Source of the DNA: Firm-13 sp037143795 | GTDB taxonomy: Bacteria; Bacillota; Clostridia; Saccharofermentanales; Saccharofermentanaceae | Direction: 5' to 3' | Assembly: GCA_037143795.1 (NCBI GenBank) | Contig: JBAWXZ010000010.1 | Location: 61,542 to 125,541 of the forward strand | DNA: 64,000 nt | Part shown: positions 26,753 to 34,557 of the stretch, in pieces | Position numbering within the stretch: the first letter of the stretch is position 1 | Layout of the letters: each line of letters starts with the position of its first letter | Program-made: the position numbers and the translations under genes | The notes under the pieces: model-generated | What the model saw: only the letters and a program-made list of their open reading frames with translations | Databases searched by the model: none | Told to the model about the DNA's origin: nothing

Positions 26753-27538
26753 TTATGTACGGGAAGACAAAGTAGTAAAGTTATACTGCCTGATCATTTC
26801 ATCGTTCTCATAGATCTTTGTCTGCCACTTGTTTGCCATTTCGAGAAGCATGGTAAGCGGAATCTCATGACCTGCAATCTCATCATGATTGTTCTGATAA
26901 CAGATGGCCTGCGCCTCGTCGTCAGAAAGAAGCATGTACTGGGATACAAGGAAGAGGCTGCGTACACCGACACTCATAGGAACGAGCTTTGGATTCTTAA
27001 TATAATAGGAAGTCGTGACACTGCGCCCGAGACCAAGTCCCAGAGCGGACGGCGTTACTTTTTCTTCTACAAGAAAAAGTGGTTTGCCTTCGACGCCTAC
27101 TTTACCGACATCATGGAAAAGAGCGACAATAATCGCGGATTCATCATCCAATTGAGGCATTAATGTGTCTTTTGTGCGAAGAAGCTGTTTGGCAACACCG
27201 ACCGAGTGAATCAGGAGCCCTTTCTCATGGGCCTGGGCACCTTCTATAGAAGCAGGAGCCGTCATCCAGGATGTGCGGTTCTCAAGGAAATCAATAAAAT
27301 GATCAAATTCAGTCTTGCGTTTTATCATTTTTAACTTGAGATCAGCATAAATCTCGTCAACATTTTCGCGTGTAACGAGAACCATCGGTGTTATACCTGT
27401 TACCACTTTAGTTACGCTTGCAGCAGCAGCAGCGGCAGCGGCCCCCTGACCCTGTCCATCCGTGAAATCATACTTGCATTTCGGGCAACGGATGGCCTGA
27501 TTGGCAATGACCATGCCGCAATCGGGACATTTCTTCAT
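26753..27538 (-). CDS. Zinc-ribbon HD-domain protein (putative phosphohydrolase)
   Basis: 261 residues, started at the ATG after GAGGAGGTTTGTT. A small N-terminal zinc ribbon (MKKCPDCG...RCPKCKYDF) is joined by a Gly/Gln/Ala stretch with an eight-alanine run to an HD domain: HEKGLLIHSVGVAKQLL, then VALFHDVGKVG with the HD pair. Such HD proteins hydrolyse phosphate esters, often nucleotides, with a metal pair. The substrate is unknown. A similar ribbon-plus-HD layout occurs in clostridial proteins annotated only as HD-domain. No membrane segment. It is transcribed alone and ends at a clear terminator. Confidence 0.8.
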   Translation of the reverse strand: MKKCPDCGMVIANQAIRCPKCKYDFTDGQGQGAAAAAAAASVTKVVTGITPMVLVTRENVDEIYADLKLKMIKRKTEFDHFIDFLENRTSWMTAPASIEGAQAHEKGLLIHSVGVAKQLLRTKDTLMPQLDDESAIIVALFHDVGKVGVEGKPLFLVEEKVTPSALGLGLGRSVTTSYYIKNPKLVPMSVGVRSLFLVSQYMLLSDDEAQAICYQNNHDEIAGHEIPLTMLLEMANKWQTKIYENDEMIRQYNFTTLSSRT

Positions 27539-27800
27539 AACAAACCTCCTCATCGGTACTGTAAATATGAATAATATTATTATCACATAAGCAGTAACAG
27601 TTAAAAATTAGAATACCTTTAGATATTTTACATCGAATTATCGGGTCATACAATAACATCAGGCAGTCCCACGTCGTAATAATTGACAAAATTAACAATA
27701 AGCATACTCGTCTGTGTATGAAATGTGACATTTTGATGAATAATGGTGGCGAAAATATACAGGTTACACAAAGAGGAATCAGGAAGGCGGCTAATCAATT

Positions 27801-28715
27801 TCAGTGCCGGTTTCTGGTATTCTTTGCCAGCGCATGGAACTGCAGCTGGTACTCCCGCCTGAGACCGCTGATAAAGGTTTCGTACTGGAATTTTCTCGGG
27901 AAATACTGCATATGATTCGTCATGTGCGCATGAAAAACCATCTCCAGCTCAGCCGACTGGACTTTTCGATTGTGGCACATCATAAAGCCGCCTGTCCCGG
28001 GGGCCTCATAGAAAAACCGGTAACTTGCACCATATGCATCACCAAGACCTAAAACATGCCCGGTCTCATGGGCTGCGATCTGCTGGAAGGAATATCTGTC
28101 CTGTTCCTTTTGGAGGGTCAATATTCCCGGGTGACTCCTGCTCCAGTTCAGATGAAGTGATTCAAACTGCAATGTACGAAAAAACCCCCAGTACCATCGC
28201 CATGGCGGGCTGATGACATGGGCAGGGAAAATGGAACCGCCGGTAAGCTTGACACGATAAAAGTGCTGCTTCGGAAAATCCGAGGCAGCAGTACTGCCAA
28301 ACCTTACAAATTCAACAGTGACACGAACAGAGGGCTGTAAAGGGGAAATCTCTTCCTCGGAGGGATCTTCATTATTATCAAGTATACGGACATTGGCCTT
28401 TGCGTGAGCCCTCTCAAATCCGTCATCCGCCAGCCAGGGAAAATAGTACAGGCCGCCCCAATTTTTCCGGATGCCGGATTCGGCGATATCTGCATATGTT
28501 GCATCGGTTCCCGGGAAATTTTCAAGCATGATTTTACTGTACCGCACAAAAAATCGAATGCGCAGCTTGTTTCCGGTTATCAGCAGCTGAATAGGTACAC
28601 GTGACGGTTTGCGATATCGAATATGATATCGCTGCTGAAGCGTCACAAGAGGATATTCGTGTTCCTTTTCAATGATTTGAGAGTCGTAGTCCACGTATTT
28701 CTCCAGTCGCCGCAC
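27801..28715 (-). CDS. Zincin-like metalloprotease, HExxHxxGxxD type, no signal peptide
   Basis: 304 residues from a GTG; no clear ribosome site was found, so the start is uncertain and an ATG (MLENFPG) lies further in. The active-site helix HETGHVLGLGD (about 216-226) is HExxHxxGxxD, the metzincin/snapalysin-type site in which Asp replaces the third His. A Met-containing turn GGFMMCHN follows some 20 residues later. The N-terminal two thirds are of unknown fold, rich in Trp, Tyr and Arg (IRKNWGGLYYFPWL). No signal peptide, propeptide or membrane helix is visible, so an intracellular role or a non-classical export route must be assumed. Family assignment is tentative; the zinc site is clear. 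Confidence 0.65.
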   Translation of the reverse strand: MRRLEKYVDYDSQIIEKEHEYPLVTLQQRYHIRYRKPSRVPIQLLITGNKLRIRFFVRYSKIMLENFPGTDATYADIAESGIRKNWGGLYYFPWLADDGFERAHAKANVRILDNNEDPSEEEISPLQPSVRVTVEFVRFGSTAASDFPKQHFYRVKLTGGSIFPAHVISPPWRWYWGFFRTLQFESLHLNWSRSHPGILTLQKEQDRYSFQQIAAHETGHVLGLGDAYGASYRFFYEAPGTGGFMMCHNRKVQSAELEMVFHAHMTNHMQYFPRKFQYETFISGLRREYQLQFHALAKNTRNRH

Positions 28716-28750
28716 ATTGAACAGATCAGAAATTTGTGCTTAGAATTAAA

Positions 28751-28759
28751 AGTATAGCA
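28751..28759 (-). promoter_or_regulatory. Extended -10 promoter for the zincin gene
   Basis: Minus strand TGCTATACT is an extended -10 element. Transcription would start about 30 bases before the GTG. No good -35 box is present. Confidence 0.35.
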
Positions 28760-28780
28760 TAGAAAATCGATCAATTGCAG

Positions 28781-28987
28781 TATAATAACCATGTCATCTT
28801 CAGCAAAAAAAAGATACCGACGGGGGGCGTCGGCATCTGTAAGGAGGGTGTTATGAAGTAAGGAGTGTCTCTTTATCGGAGACAATTTCATATTAACAGC
28901 CAATTGTTTCCAACGAGTGCTATTCTAGTGAATAAAGTGTTAAGGAGGGTTGGCAGAATTGTGGCTATCCCTTTGGAGGAGTAAAAA
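28781..28987 (+). promoter_or_regulatory. Promoter and structured leader ahead of the 85-residue protein gene
   Basis: TATAAT (28781-28786) may start a leader of about 195 bases. It holds a strong GC hairpin (GATACCGAC/GTCGGCATC, 28812-28836), a perfect AAGGAGGG site followed by a two-codon frame ATG AAG TAA (28853-28861), a second hairpin GTCTC/GAGAC, and another AAGGAGGG ahead of a 13-codon TTG frame that overlaps the downstream ATG. The A8 run before the first hairpin makes it a terminator when read on the minus strand. A regulatory role is inference. Confidence 0.4.
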
Positions 28988-29245
28988 ATGAGATTGGAAG
29001 GCAAGCTTTTTAAAGGTAATCTGATGATCCGGGAGATTGTCGTGACGCGAAACGATCCGGAGCTTACTTTCGTACAGGAGCTGGAAAAAGCACTGGTGGA
29101 TTTGTGTCATACAATTGACGTACCGATACCGTTATGGCTCTCGAAAAACACGCATGAATTTGCGGCATTCAGGCAGACGATTTTTTTCAGTGATCAGTAT
29201 ACCGAGGATGTGCATTTTGATCGCTTTCAAATAAGACTTTTATAA
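28988..29245 (+). CDS. Conserved small protein of unknown function (85 residues)
   Basis: Starts MRLEGKLFKGNLMIREIVV, with GGAGGAG six bases before the ATG. It looks like a small, compact cytosolic protein with no membrane helix; it has an acidic central helix (QELEKALVDLCHTI) and an aromatic end (FFSDQYTEDVHFDRFQIRLL). I recall similar ~85-residue proteins in clostridia that are annotated only as hypothetical. It lies 17 bases before mazG, with its own strong ribosome site, and is probably co-transcribed with mazG and rqcP. No function can be assigned. Confidence 0.8.
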   Translation: MRLEGKLFKGNLMIREIVVTRNDPELTFVQELEKALVDLCHTIDVPIPLWLSKNTHEFAAFRQTIFFSDQYTEDVHFDRFQIRLL

Positions 29246-29262
29246 AAAGGAGATATTGCGAA

Positions 29263-30132
29263 ATGACGGAATTTGATATGGTCATGCAGGGGGAAACATC
29301 TTATACAATTGAGGATCTGCTTTCAATAATAAGAAGACTTCTTGCACCGGACGGATGTCCGTGGGATCGTGCACAGACGCATGAATCTCTCCGGCGGAAT
29401 ATGATTGAAGAAGCATACGAAGCAGTCGATGCGATTGATTCCGGCCTGCCGGCGCGCATCAAGGACGAACTCGGCGATGTTCTGCTGCAGGTGGTGCTCC
29501 ATGCTGCGATGGCAGAACGTGACGGAGAATTCACATTTACGGATGTGGCGGATACTATCAGCAGAAAACTCATTTCGCGTCATACCCATGTATTCGGGAA
29601 AGACGAGGCGGATTCTGCGGATGCCGTGATTTCAGTATGGGACAGGAACAAGATGACTGAAAAGGGACATACATCCTTTTCACAGACACTTTTGGATGTT
29701 CCGTCAGGCCTGCCGGCACTTATGCGTGCGGACAAACTACAGAAACGGGCCGCGAAGGCCGGCTTTGACTGGCCGGATGCGCAGGGGGCACTGGCTAAGG
29801 TGACAGAAGAACTGATTGAAATTGAAGAAGCGCTCAGTGAGAACGGCAAGGCCCAATATGGTAAATTGAGCCCTGTGAAAGATCCGCTCGTATATGAACA
29901 GGTGGAAGGTGAGACAGGTGATTTTCTTTTTGCCGCTGTGAATTATGCGCGTCTCCTGGGCATTGACCCCGAGGTTGCGCTCAACCGCTCCAACCAGAAA
30001 TTCATCAGGCGGTTCAATGAAGTCGAGATGCTTGCGTCGCGTGGCGGAAAAGCATTGCAGGCAATGAGCCTTGAAGAGATGGATCAGCTTTGGGACGCCG
30101 TCAAAGCTGAAGAAAAGAAAGAGGTACAGTGA
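29263..30132 (+). CDS. mazG: Nucleoside triphosphate pyrophosphohydrolase MazG
   Basis: 289 residues after an AAAAGGAGA site. It hydrolyses NTPs and dNTPs to the monophosphate plus PPi and so removes aberrant nucleotides. Two MazG domains are visible: CPWDRAQTHESLRRNMIEEA and YEAVDAIDSG with IKDELGDVLLQVVLHAAMAE in the N-terminal half, and EELIEIEEAL with EGETGDFLFAAVNYARLLG in the C-terminal half, the latter with the acidic metal-binding EExxE/ExxD pattern. It sits directly before rqcP, as yabN does before yabO in Bacillus subtilis. The Bacillus protein carries an extra N-terminal methylase domain that is absent here. Its stop overlaps the start region of rqcP. Confidence 0.95.
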   Translation: MTEFDMVMQGETSYTIEDLLSIIRRLLAPDGCPWDRAQTHESLRRNMIEEAYEAVDAIDSGLPARIKDELGDVLLQVVLHAAMAERDGEFTFTDVADTISRKLISRHTHVFGKDEADSADAVISVWDRNKMTEKGHTSFSQTLLDVPSGLPALMRADKLQKRAAKAGFDWPDAQGALAKVTEELIEIEEALSENGKAQYGKLSPVKDPLVYEQVEGETGDFLFAAVNYARLLGIDPEVALNRSNQKFIRRFNEVEMLASRGGKALQAMSLEEMDQLWDAVKAEEKKEVQ

Positions 30133-30134
30133 TC

Positions 30135-30392
30135 ATGCGTCTGGATAAATTTCTTAAAGTATCACGTGTTGTAAAAAGAAGAACGGTTGCCAACGAGGTC
30201 TGTGCTGCCGGTCGTGTTCAGGTTAACGGACGCGCTGCCAAACCAGGTGCGGAAGTAAAAGCCGGCGACATTCTGGAAATTTCCTTCGGAAACGGTCAGA
30301 CCAGAATCAGGGTTCTGGGGACACAGGAAACGGTGCGTAAAGAGAAGGCTTCAGAAATGTATGAGATCCTTTCCGGGCAGGAAGTTGAATGA
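30135..30392 (+). CDS. rqcP: RqcP (YabO), S4-domain ribosome quality control factor
   Basis: 85 residues from ATG; a GTG two codons earlier overlaps the mazG stop and may be used instead. The protein is one S4 domain: MRLDKFLKVSRVVKRRTVANE, AAGRVQVNGRAAKPGAEVKAGDIL and EISFGNGQTRIRVL. RqcP holds the peptidyl-tRNA on obstructed 50S subunits while RqcH adds alanine tails. The mazG-rqcP order is the classical Firmicutes arrangement. Confidence 0.94.
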   Translation: MRLDKFLKVSRVVKRRTVANEVCAAGRVQVNGRAAKPGAEVKAGDILEISFGNGQTRIRVLGTQETVRKEKASEMYEILSGQEVE

Positions 30393-30534
30393 CACTTTAT
30401 CGTCAGTAAAAACTGCCGCATACTTTTCATTACTAATCTTTCGGGGAATATTACGCCCCTGTTACGAAGGGGTTACATGTTCTTGAAAACCGAACAAAAT
30501 CGGATATTATTCACATAACACAGCTGCTTACACG

Positions 30535-30563
30535 TTGAAGCACTGCTGATATCCCGATACAAT
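30535..30563 (+). promoter_or_regulatory. Predicted sigma-A promoter of divIC
   Basis: TTGAAG, a 17-base spacer and TACAAT. It lies in the 227-base gap between rqcP and divIC, where Bacillus subtilis carries the sporulation genes yabP and yabQ. The gap has no ORF of its own. Confidence 0.55.
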
Positions 30564-30619
30564 AATAGATAAGTATCAGGTAATCTGGTCGTATCAATAA
30601 TTGCATATCGGAGTTATAT

Positions 30620-30946
30620 ATGAGAAGAGACCGCAAAGAAACCAATAAGGCAAAATACGGAACCGGCGAAGGCAGCTCTTCCGCCATGCGCGTTATTGCC
30701 GTTTTGTTTTTTATTATTCTGTTTGCCGTTGGCGCTTCCATGTATATTAACCAGAATGCTTCATTGGCCCGTGTTACATCGCGTTCGGATGTCCTCGCTG
30801 AAAAAGCGGCGGAGGCCAGCATGGAGAACGAAGATGCAAAGGCGCTCCAAAAAAAAGTTGGTACTGACACATTCATCGAAGAAATGGCCAGAAACCAACT
30901 AGGCATGGTGAAGTCAGGCGAAACCGTTTTTGAAACGGAAAAATGA
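30620..30946 (+). CDS. divIC: DivIC/FtsB-family septum formation protein
   Basis: 108 residues with a GGAG site eight bases ahead. A basic cytosolic tail (MRRDRKETNKAKYG) is followed by one membrane helix (VIAVLFFIILFAVGASMYI, about 27-45). A short extracellular coiled coil (LARVTSRSDVLAEKAAEASM) and the conserved end FIEEMARNQLGMVKSGETVF complete it. It should join FtsL and DivIB at the division septum. Its place after mazG-rqcP supports the name. Convergent with recR with only five bases between the stops. Confidence 0.9.
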   Translation: MRRDRKETNKAKYGTGEGSSSAMRVIAVLFFIILFAVGASMYINQNASLARVTSRSDVLAEKAAEASMENEDAKALQKKVGTDTFIEEMARNQLGMVKSGETVFETEK

Positions 30947-30951
30947 CCGTC

Positions 30952-31554
30952 CTAGAATTCGTGCCGCGCACGCATGGCTTTGGATAAAGTCACATCATCA
31001 GCAAATTCCAGATCGGAACCCATGGGAAGTCCCGAGGCAATACGCGTCACGCGAATGCCGGAGGGCTTTAAAAGTCTTGCTATATACATAGCCGTCGCTT
31101 CACCCTCCGCTGTCTGGTTGGTGGCTATGATTACCTCGCGTACACTGCTGTCGCCCTGCAGACGCGTAATCAGCTCCTTGAGCTTGATCTGATCAAGTCC
31201 CACGTTGTGCATAGGTGAATAGACCCCGTGCAGGACGTGATAAAGGCCCTGGTAATCCCGCATGCGCTCCATGGTAGCAACATCCCTCGGATTCTCAACC
31301 ACACAAATCATTGTACGGTCACGATGGGTATCCGCACAGATGTCACAGGGATCCTTATCGGTAAAATTCTGGCAGACGGAACAAAGACGTGTGGATTCCC
31401 TCGCGTCCGTGAGTGCATGAGCCAGATCCCCAACCTGTTCAGCAGGAAGGGACAGAATATGAAACGCCAGGCGCTGTGCTGATTTATAACCAATCCCCGG
31501 CAGTTTGCCCAGCTCGGAAATGAGCCTGGCAACCGAAGGTGAATACCTTGCCAT
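30952..31554 (-). CDS. recR: Recombination protein RecR
   Basis: 200 residues, the normal length, after a GGGAG site. It is a ring-forming DNA-binding protein that works with RecO and RecF to load RecA at gaps. Features are the N-terminal helix-hairpin-helix (LGKLPGIGYKSAQRLAFHIL), the four-cysteine zinc motif (CSVCQNFTDKDPCDIC), and the Toprim domain (ICVVENPRDVATMER, ATNQTAEGEATAMYIARLL) and C-terminus. It ends the dnaX-ybaB-recR operon, 17 bases after ybaB. Confidence 0.97.
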   Translation of the reverse strand: MARYSPSVARLISELGKLPGIGYKSAQRLAFHILSLPAEQVGDLAHALTDARESTRLCSVCQNFTDKDPCDICADTHRDRTMICVVENPRDVATMERMRDYQGLYHVLHGVYSPMHNVGLDQIKLKELITRLQGDSSVREVIIATNQTAEGEATAMYIARLLKPSGIRVTRIASGLPMGSDLEFADDVTLSKAMRARHEF

Positions 31555-31571
31555 TATATATCTCCCGGAAA

Positions 31572-31919
31572 TCAGAACGGCATTTTAACGCCGCCGGTTA
31601 CATCATTCATTTTAGCTGCCGAATATTCTTCAAGTTTTCTTACTGCTTCATTGCATGCGGCAATGATCAGATCCTGAAGCATTTCAACATCGTCCGGATC
31701 AACTGCCTTTGGATCAATAAACAGCGATTTCAACTCGTGATTTCCATTGATGGTAACCTTTACGACACCGCCGCCGGAAGTCGCATCAATCGTTGAATTC
31801 TTGATTTCTTCCTGTACACGCTCAACTTCGCGCTGCATCTTTTGAGCCTGCTGAAGCAGCTGACCCATATTTCCTCCGCCCATACCCGGCATCCCGCCGC
31901 GAAAACCACCCTTAGCCAT
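31572..31919 (-). CDS. ybaB: YbaB/EbfC nucleoid-associated protein
   Basis: 115 residues with a GGAGGATAC ribosome site. A Gly/Met-rich start (MAKGGFRGGMPGMGGGNMGQ) is followed by the YbaB fold: LLQQAQKMQREVERVQEEI, then VKVTINGNHELKSLFIDPKAV and DLIIAACNEAVRKLEEY. It binds DNA as a dimer. The location between dnaX and recR is the universal one. Confidence 0.95.
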   Translation of the reverse strand: MAKGGFRGGMPGMGGGNMGQLLQQAQKMQREVERVQEEIKNSTIDATSGGGVVKVTINGNHELKSLFIDPKAVDPDDVEMLQDLIIAACNEAVRKLEEYSAAKMNDVTGGVKMPF

Positions 31920-31973
31920 ATAAAGTATCCTCCTTGATTTGTCATAAGCCCAATGAAGGGCCTGGATTTCTAT

Positions 31974-34247
31974 TTACAAATTGTCCAGTGTTTCTACAGG
32001 GATTCCGGTTGCCTCGGAAAAAGCCAGCATCTGTGCAACCCAGTCCGGCTGAGCCGTTGCTTTGGCCGGTGCTGCCTTACTCAGGTCCGGTGACTCACAG
32101 AGACCGTCCTTCATGGACTGTGTCTGCACTTCAACAGAGCTAATCCCCGAAATAACCGTCAGAATATCTTTGCTGATTTTCTTATAATCGGGCCGTCCTG
32201 TCAAATTATTCGCATATGCCTGCATCTGATCCGGAAAAACAATGTAAAAGACATGATCTTTCTCATAGACCGTCGCAAGTTTCAACTGAAGCGCGTCCGA
32301 AAAAAGAGTGTCCTCCCATTTGTGAAGCAATGCTGCCCAAAGTTCAAAGAGTGGAAGACTGCGGACATTTGCGTCAGAATGAAAAGAAGGTGCATCCGCT
32401 TTGGCTTGTGCCGGCATTTGGACATCCGCTGCCTGCTGTAATTCGGGGATCGTCCCGAATAACGGGACTGCTGCTTCCTGTTCATTACCATCTGCAGGCT
32501 GAATCGGTTCTTCGAGCGGAGTGTCCTGTAAAAAAGAAAGCTCTTCCATATAGTGATTTTCTTCCAAAGGAGGAACCAAAGGCAACGGTTCTTCTGCGGG
32601 AATCGAATCAAACATAGGTGTCTCGAACGGCGGGGCAAAATATGAATCTTCTTCCGGCGGAGCCAGAAGCGTGGCTTCCATGGGAGTTAACGGCGCAGAC
32701 GCTGTCGCGGTCCCGCTGACCGCAGGCGCGGCGCTGAACATGTCTTCAATCGACGGCGGCGCCATATATGCACGGCCTTTGGGAATGCGTGTTTCCGAAA
32801 CAGTGTTCCCCGGGGGAGTCGAATCCATCATTCTTTGAAATGGAACCTCATGAACGGACGGCCGAGGTGCAGTAACCGGAGGTGCAGAAACGGGAGGTGC
32901 ATCAATGGGAGGTGCATCAATGGGCCGGGTTCCTGCAGCCGGCCCAGAAACAGAAGCCAACCCGACAGGCGCCGTATCCGGTGCGCCAGCAGGTGCCGTA
33001 TTCGGTGTGGTAACAGGTGTGTTATCAGGTGCGGTATCAGCTGCCGCTGCAGGCTGACTTGTTCGTTCTGTTACAACAGAAGAAGCGGAAGCGGCGGGAG
33101 TTGATTTCAGCATGGCTTTTGCAGGGGCAGCAGGACTATTAACGGTAGAAAGCGCACCGTGCGCAGCCGCGCCAAAGCTAAGAAGTGCAATTTCGAAAGA
33201 AGTCCGCATATCGGGGGACCACTTGAGTTCAGACACCAGACCTGAAAGCCGCGTTACGGCAAAAACCAGGGTTTCGGTCTGTGTTCTGCCGGCGAGTTCC
33301 TGCATTTGCGCCATGGAATCAGATGTTGCCTGTACGAGGATCTCAGGGTCGGGTGTAACGCGTATAACCATAAGATCACGGAAATAATGGGCAAGGTCAA
33401 GGGTAAACCGGATCATGTCACGCCCGTCCATAACCAATTGTTCGGTGAGGTTCACAATACCGGGGGCGTCGCCGCTCAGAAGGGCGTCTGACATGGAATA
33501 TAGAAAAGCATTATCAACAACACCTGTAATTCGAAGTACATCGTCCCTTGTGATGTTCCGATTTATGCCTGTACTTACCTGGTCAAGAAGTGAGATGGCA
33601 TCGCGAAGGGCACCATCCGAAAGGTTGGATATGGTAACAAGGGCATCGTGATCAATGGAAACCTGCTGCGTATCAGCAATGGACCGGAGATGTTGGACCA
33701 TGCTTTCAACGGGGATCCGCCTGAAATCATATCGCTGGCAGCGCGAAATTATTGTTGCCGGAATGCGGTGGGGCTCAGTGGTGGCGAGAATGAAGACTGC
33801 GTGTGCAGGCGGTTCCTCAAGAGTTTTCAGAAGTGCGTTGAAAGCACCTCCGGAAAGCATATGAACCTCGTCAATGATATATACTTTATATTTTGCGCGT
33901 GAGGGAAGAAACATTACTTCATCACAAACCCTGCGGATATTGTCGACGCTGTTGTTGGATGCTGCATCCATTTCGATGACATCCATAAGGGTGTTGTCCA
34001 GAATACCGCGGCAAATCTCACATTCATTGCACGGATTCCCGTTGAGGGGGGCAAGGCAGTTGATTGCACGCGAAAAAATCTTGGCAATTGATGTCTTGCC
34101 GGTACCGCGAGTACCGCAGAATAGATAAGCATGGCCGATCTGCCCTGAAATGACGGATTGGCGAAGCGCCGCAACTGCGTGTTTCTGCTCAACGATCTCA
34201 TCAAAAGTTACAGGCCGAAACTGTCGATACAGTGCCACATGTCCCAT
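31974..34247 (-). CDS. dnaX: DNA polymerase III subunit gamma/tau
   Basis: 757 residues. The start is the ATG of MGHVALYRQFRP, preceded by AGGAGG 11 bases away; earlier in-frame codons would add a tail overlapping the SRP RNA gene. The clamp-loader ATPase has Walker A GTRGTGKTSIAK, a zinc module (CEICRGI; EC, C), Walker B IDEVHML, sensor 1 ATTEPHRIP and the SRC box ISRCQRYDFRR. Domain III follows to about residue 370. A long Pro/Ala/Thr linker (about 390-560) with short tandem repeats (IDAPPIDAPPVSAPP) and an acidic stretch precede a C-terminal tau domain that should contact the polymerase. I saw no convincing slippery site for gamma production. Confidence 0.96.
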   Translation of the reverse strand: MGHVALYRQFRPVTFDEIVEQKHAVAALRQSVISGQIGHAYLFCGTRGTGKTSIAKIFSRAINCLAPLNGNPCNECEICRGILDNTLMDVIEMDAASNNSVDNIRRVCDEVMFLPSRAKYKVYIIDEVHMLSGGAFNALLKTLEEPPAHAVFILATTEPHRIPATIISRCQRYDFRRIPVESMVQHLRSIADTQQVSIDHDALVTISNLSDGALRDAISLLDQVSTGINRNITRDDVLRITGVVDNAFLYSMSDALLSGDAPGIVNLTEQLVMDGRDMIRFTLDLAHYFRDLMVIRVTPDPEILVQATSDSMAQMQELAGRTQTETLVFAVTRLSGLVSELKWSPDMRTSFEIALLSFGAAAHGALSTVNSPAAPAKAMLKSTPAASASSVVTERTSQPAAAADTAPDNTPVTTPNTAPAGAPDTAPVGLASVSGPAAGTRPIDAPPIDAPPVSAPPVTAPRPSVHEVPFQRMMDSTPPGNTVSETRIPKGRAYMAPPSIEDMFSAAPAVSGTATASAPLTPMEATLLAPPEEDSYFAPPFETPMFDSIPAEEPLPLVPPLEENHYMEELSFLQDTPLEEPIQPADGNEQEAAVPLFGTIPELQQAADVQMPAQAKADAPSFHSDANVRSLPLFELWAALLHKWEDTLFSDALQLKLATVYEKDHVFYIVFPDQMQAYANNLTGRPDYKKISKDILTVISGISSVEVQTQSMKDGLCESPDLSKAAPAKATAQPDWVAQMLAFSEATGIPVETLDNL
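32865..32924. repeat. 15-bp tandem repeat inside dnaX
   Basis: Units close to GGAGGTGCATCAATG repeat about four times with decay, encoding the Pro/Ala-rich linker of DnaX. It is probably free to vary in length between strains. Confidence 0.7.
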
Positions 34248-34302
34248 AGACTTCGAATCCTCCTGAAAAGAAGCCTCCCCATAACCGGAAAGGCTACTGA
34301 AT

Positions 34303-34450
34303 AAAAAACGTCCCATCTGGACTGCAGTTGGGGCAGGCAACCCCGCGGCACATATGAGGGACCGCTTACTGCTGCTTCCTTCCGGACCTGACAGGGTTCA
34401 CGGGTCACATCGCACGGGACCCACCGCCAACTGCAGACCAGATGGGACGT
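34303..34450 (-). ncRNA. ffs: Signal recognition particle RNA (4.5S/SRP small type)
   Basis: On the minus strand the sequence contains the universal apical domain GTCAGGTCCGGAAGGAAGCA, followed by GCAGTAAGCGG. The ends pair over about 22 bases (CGTCCCATCTGGTCTGCAGT with ACTGCAGTCCAGATGGGACG) and are followed by T6, an intrinsic terminator. A TATAAT (34475-34470) lies upstream. The RNA recognises signal sequences together with Ffh. At about 140 bases it is longer than the 114-base E. coli RNA because of the extended terminal stem, yet lacks the Alu domain of the Bacillus scRNA. Location upstream of dnaX is common in Firmicutes. Confidence 0.93.
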
Positions 34451-34557
34451 AATATAAAAATGTGAATCGATTATATCATAGAAAGGGAAAACGTGCGCGA
34501 TGAATTGGAATCATGGGAATTCTTCAGGCAACGCATGGGAACCGCATCTTGAAAAAA

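Noticed and set aside
31974..34247. Programmed frameshift in dnaX giving a gamma form
   Set aside because: No A-AAA-AAG type slippery heptamer with a following hairpin was seen at the end of domain III.
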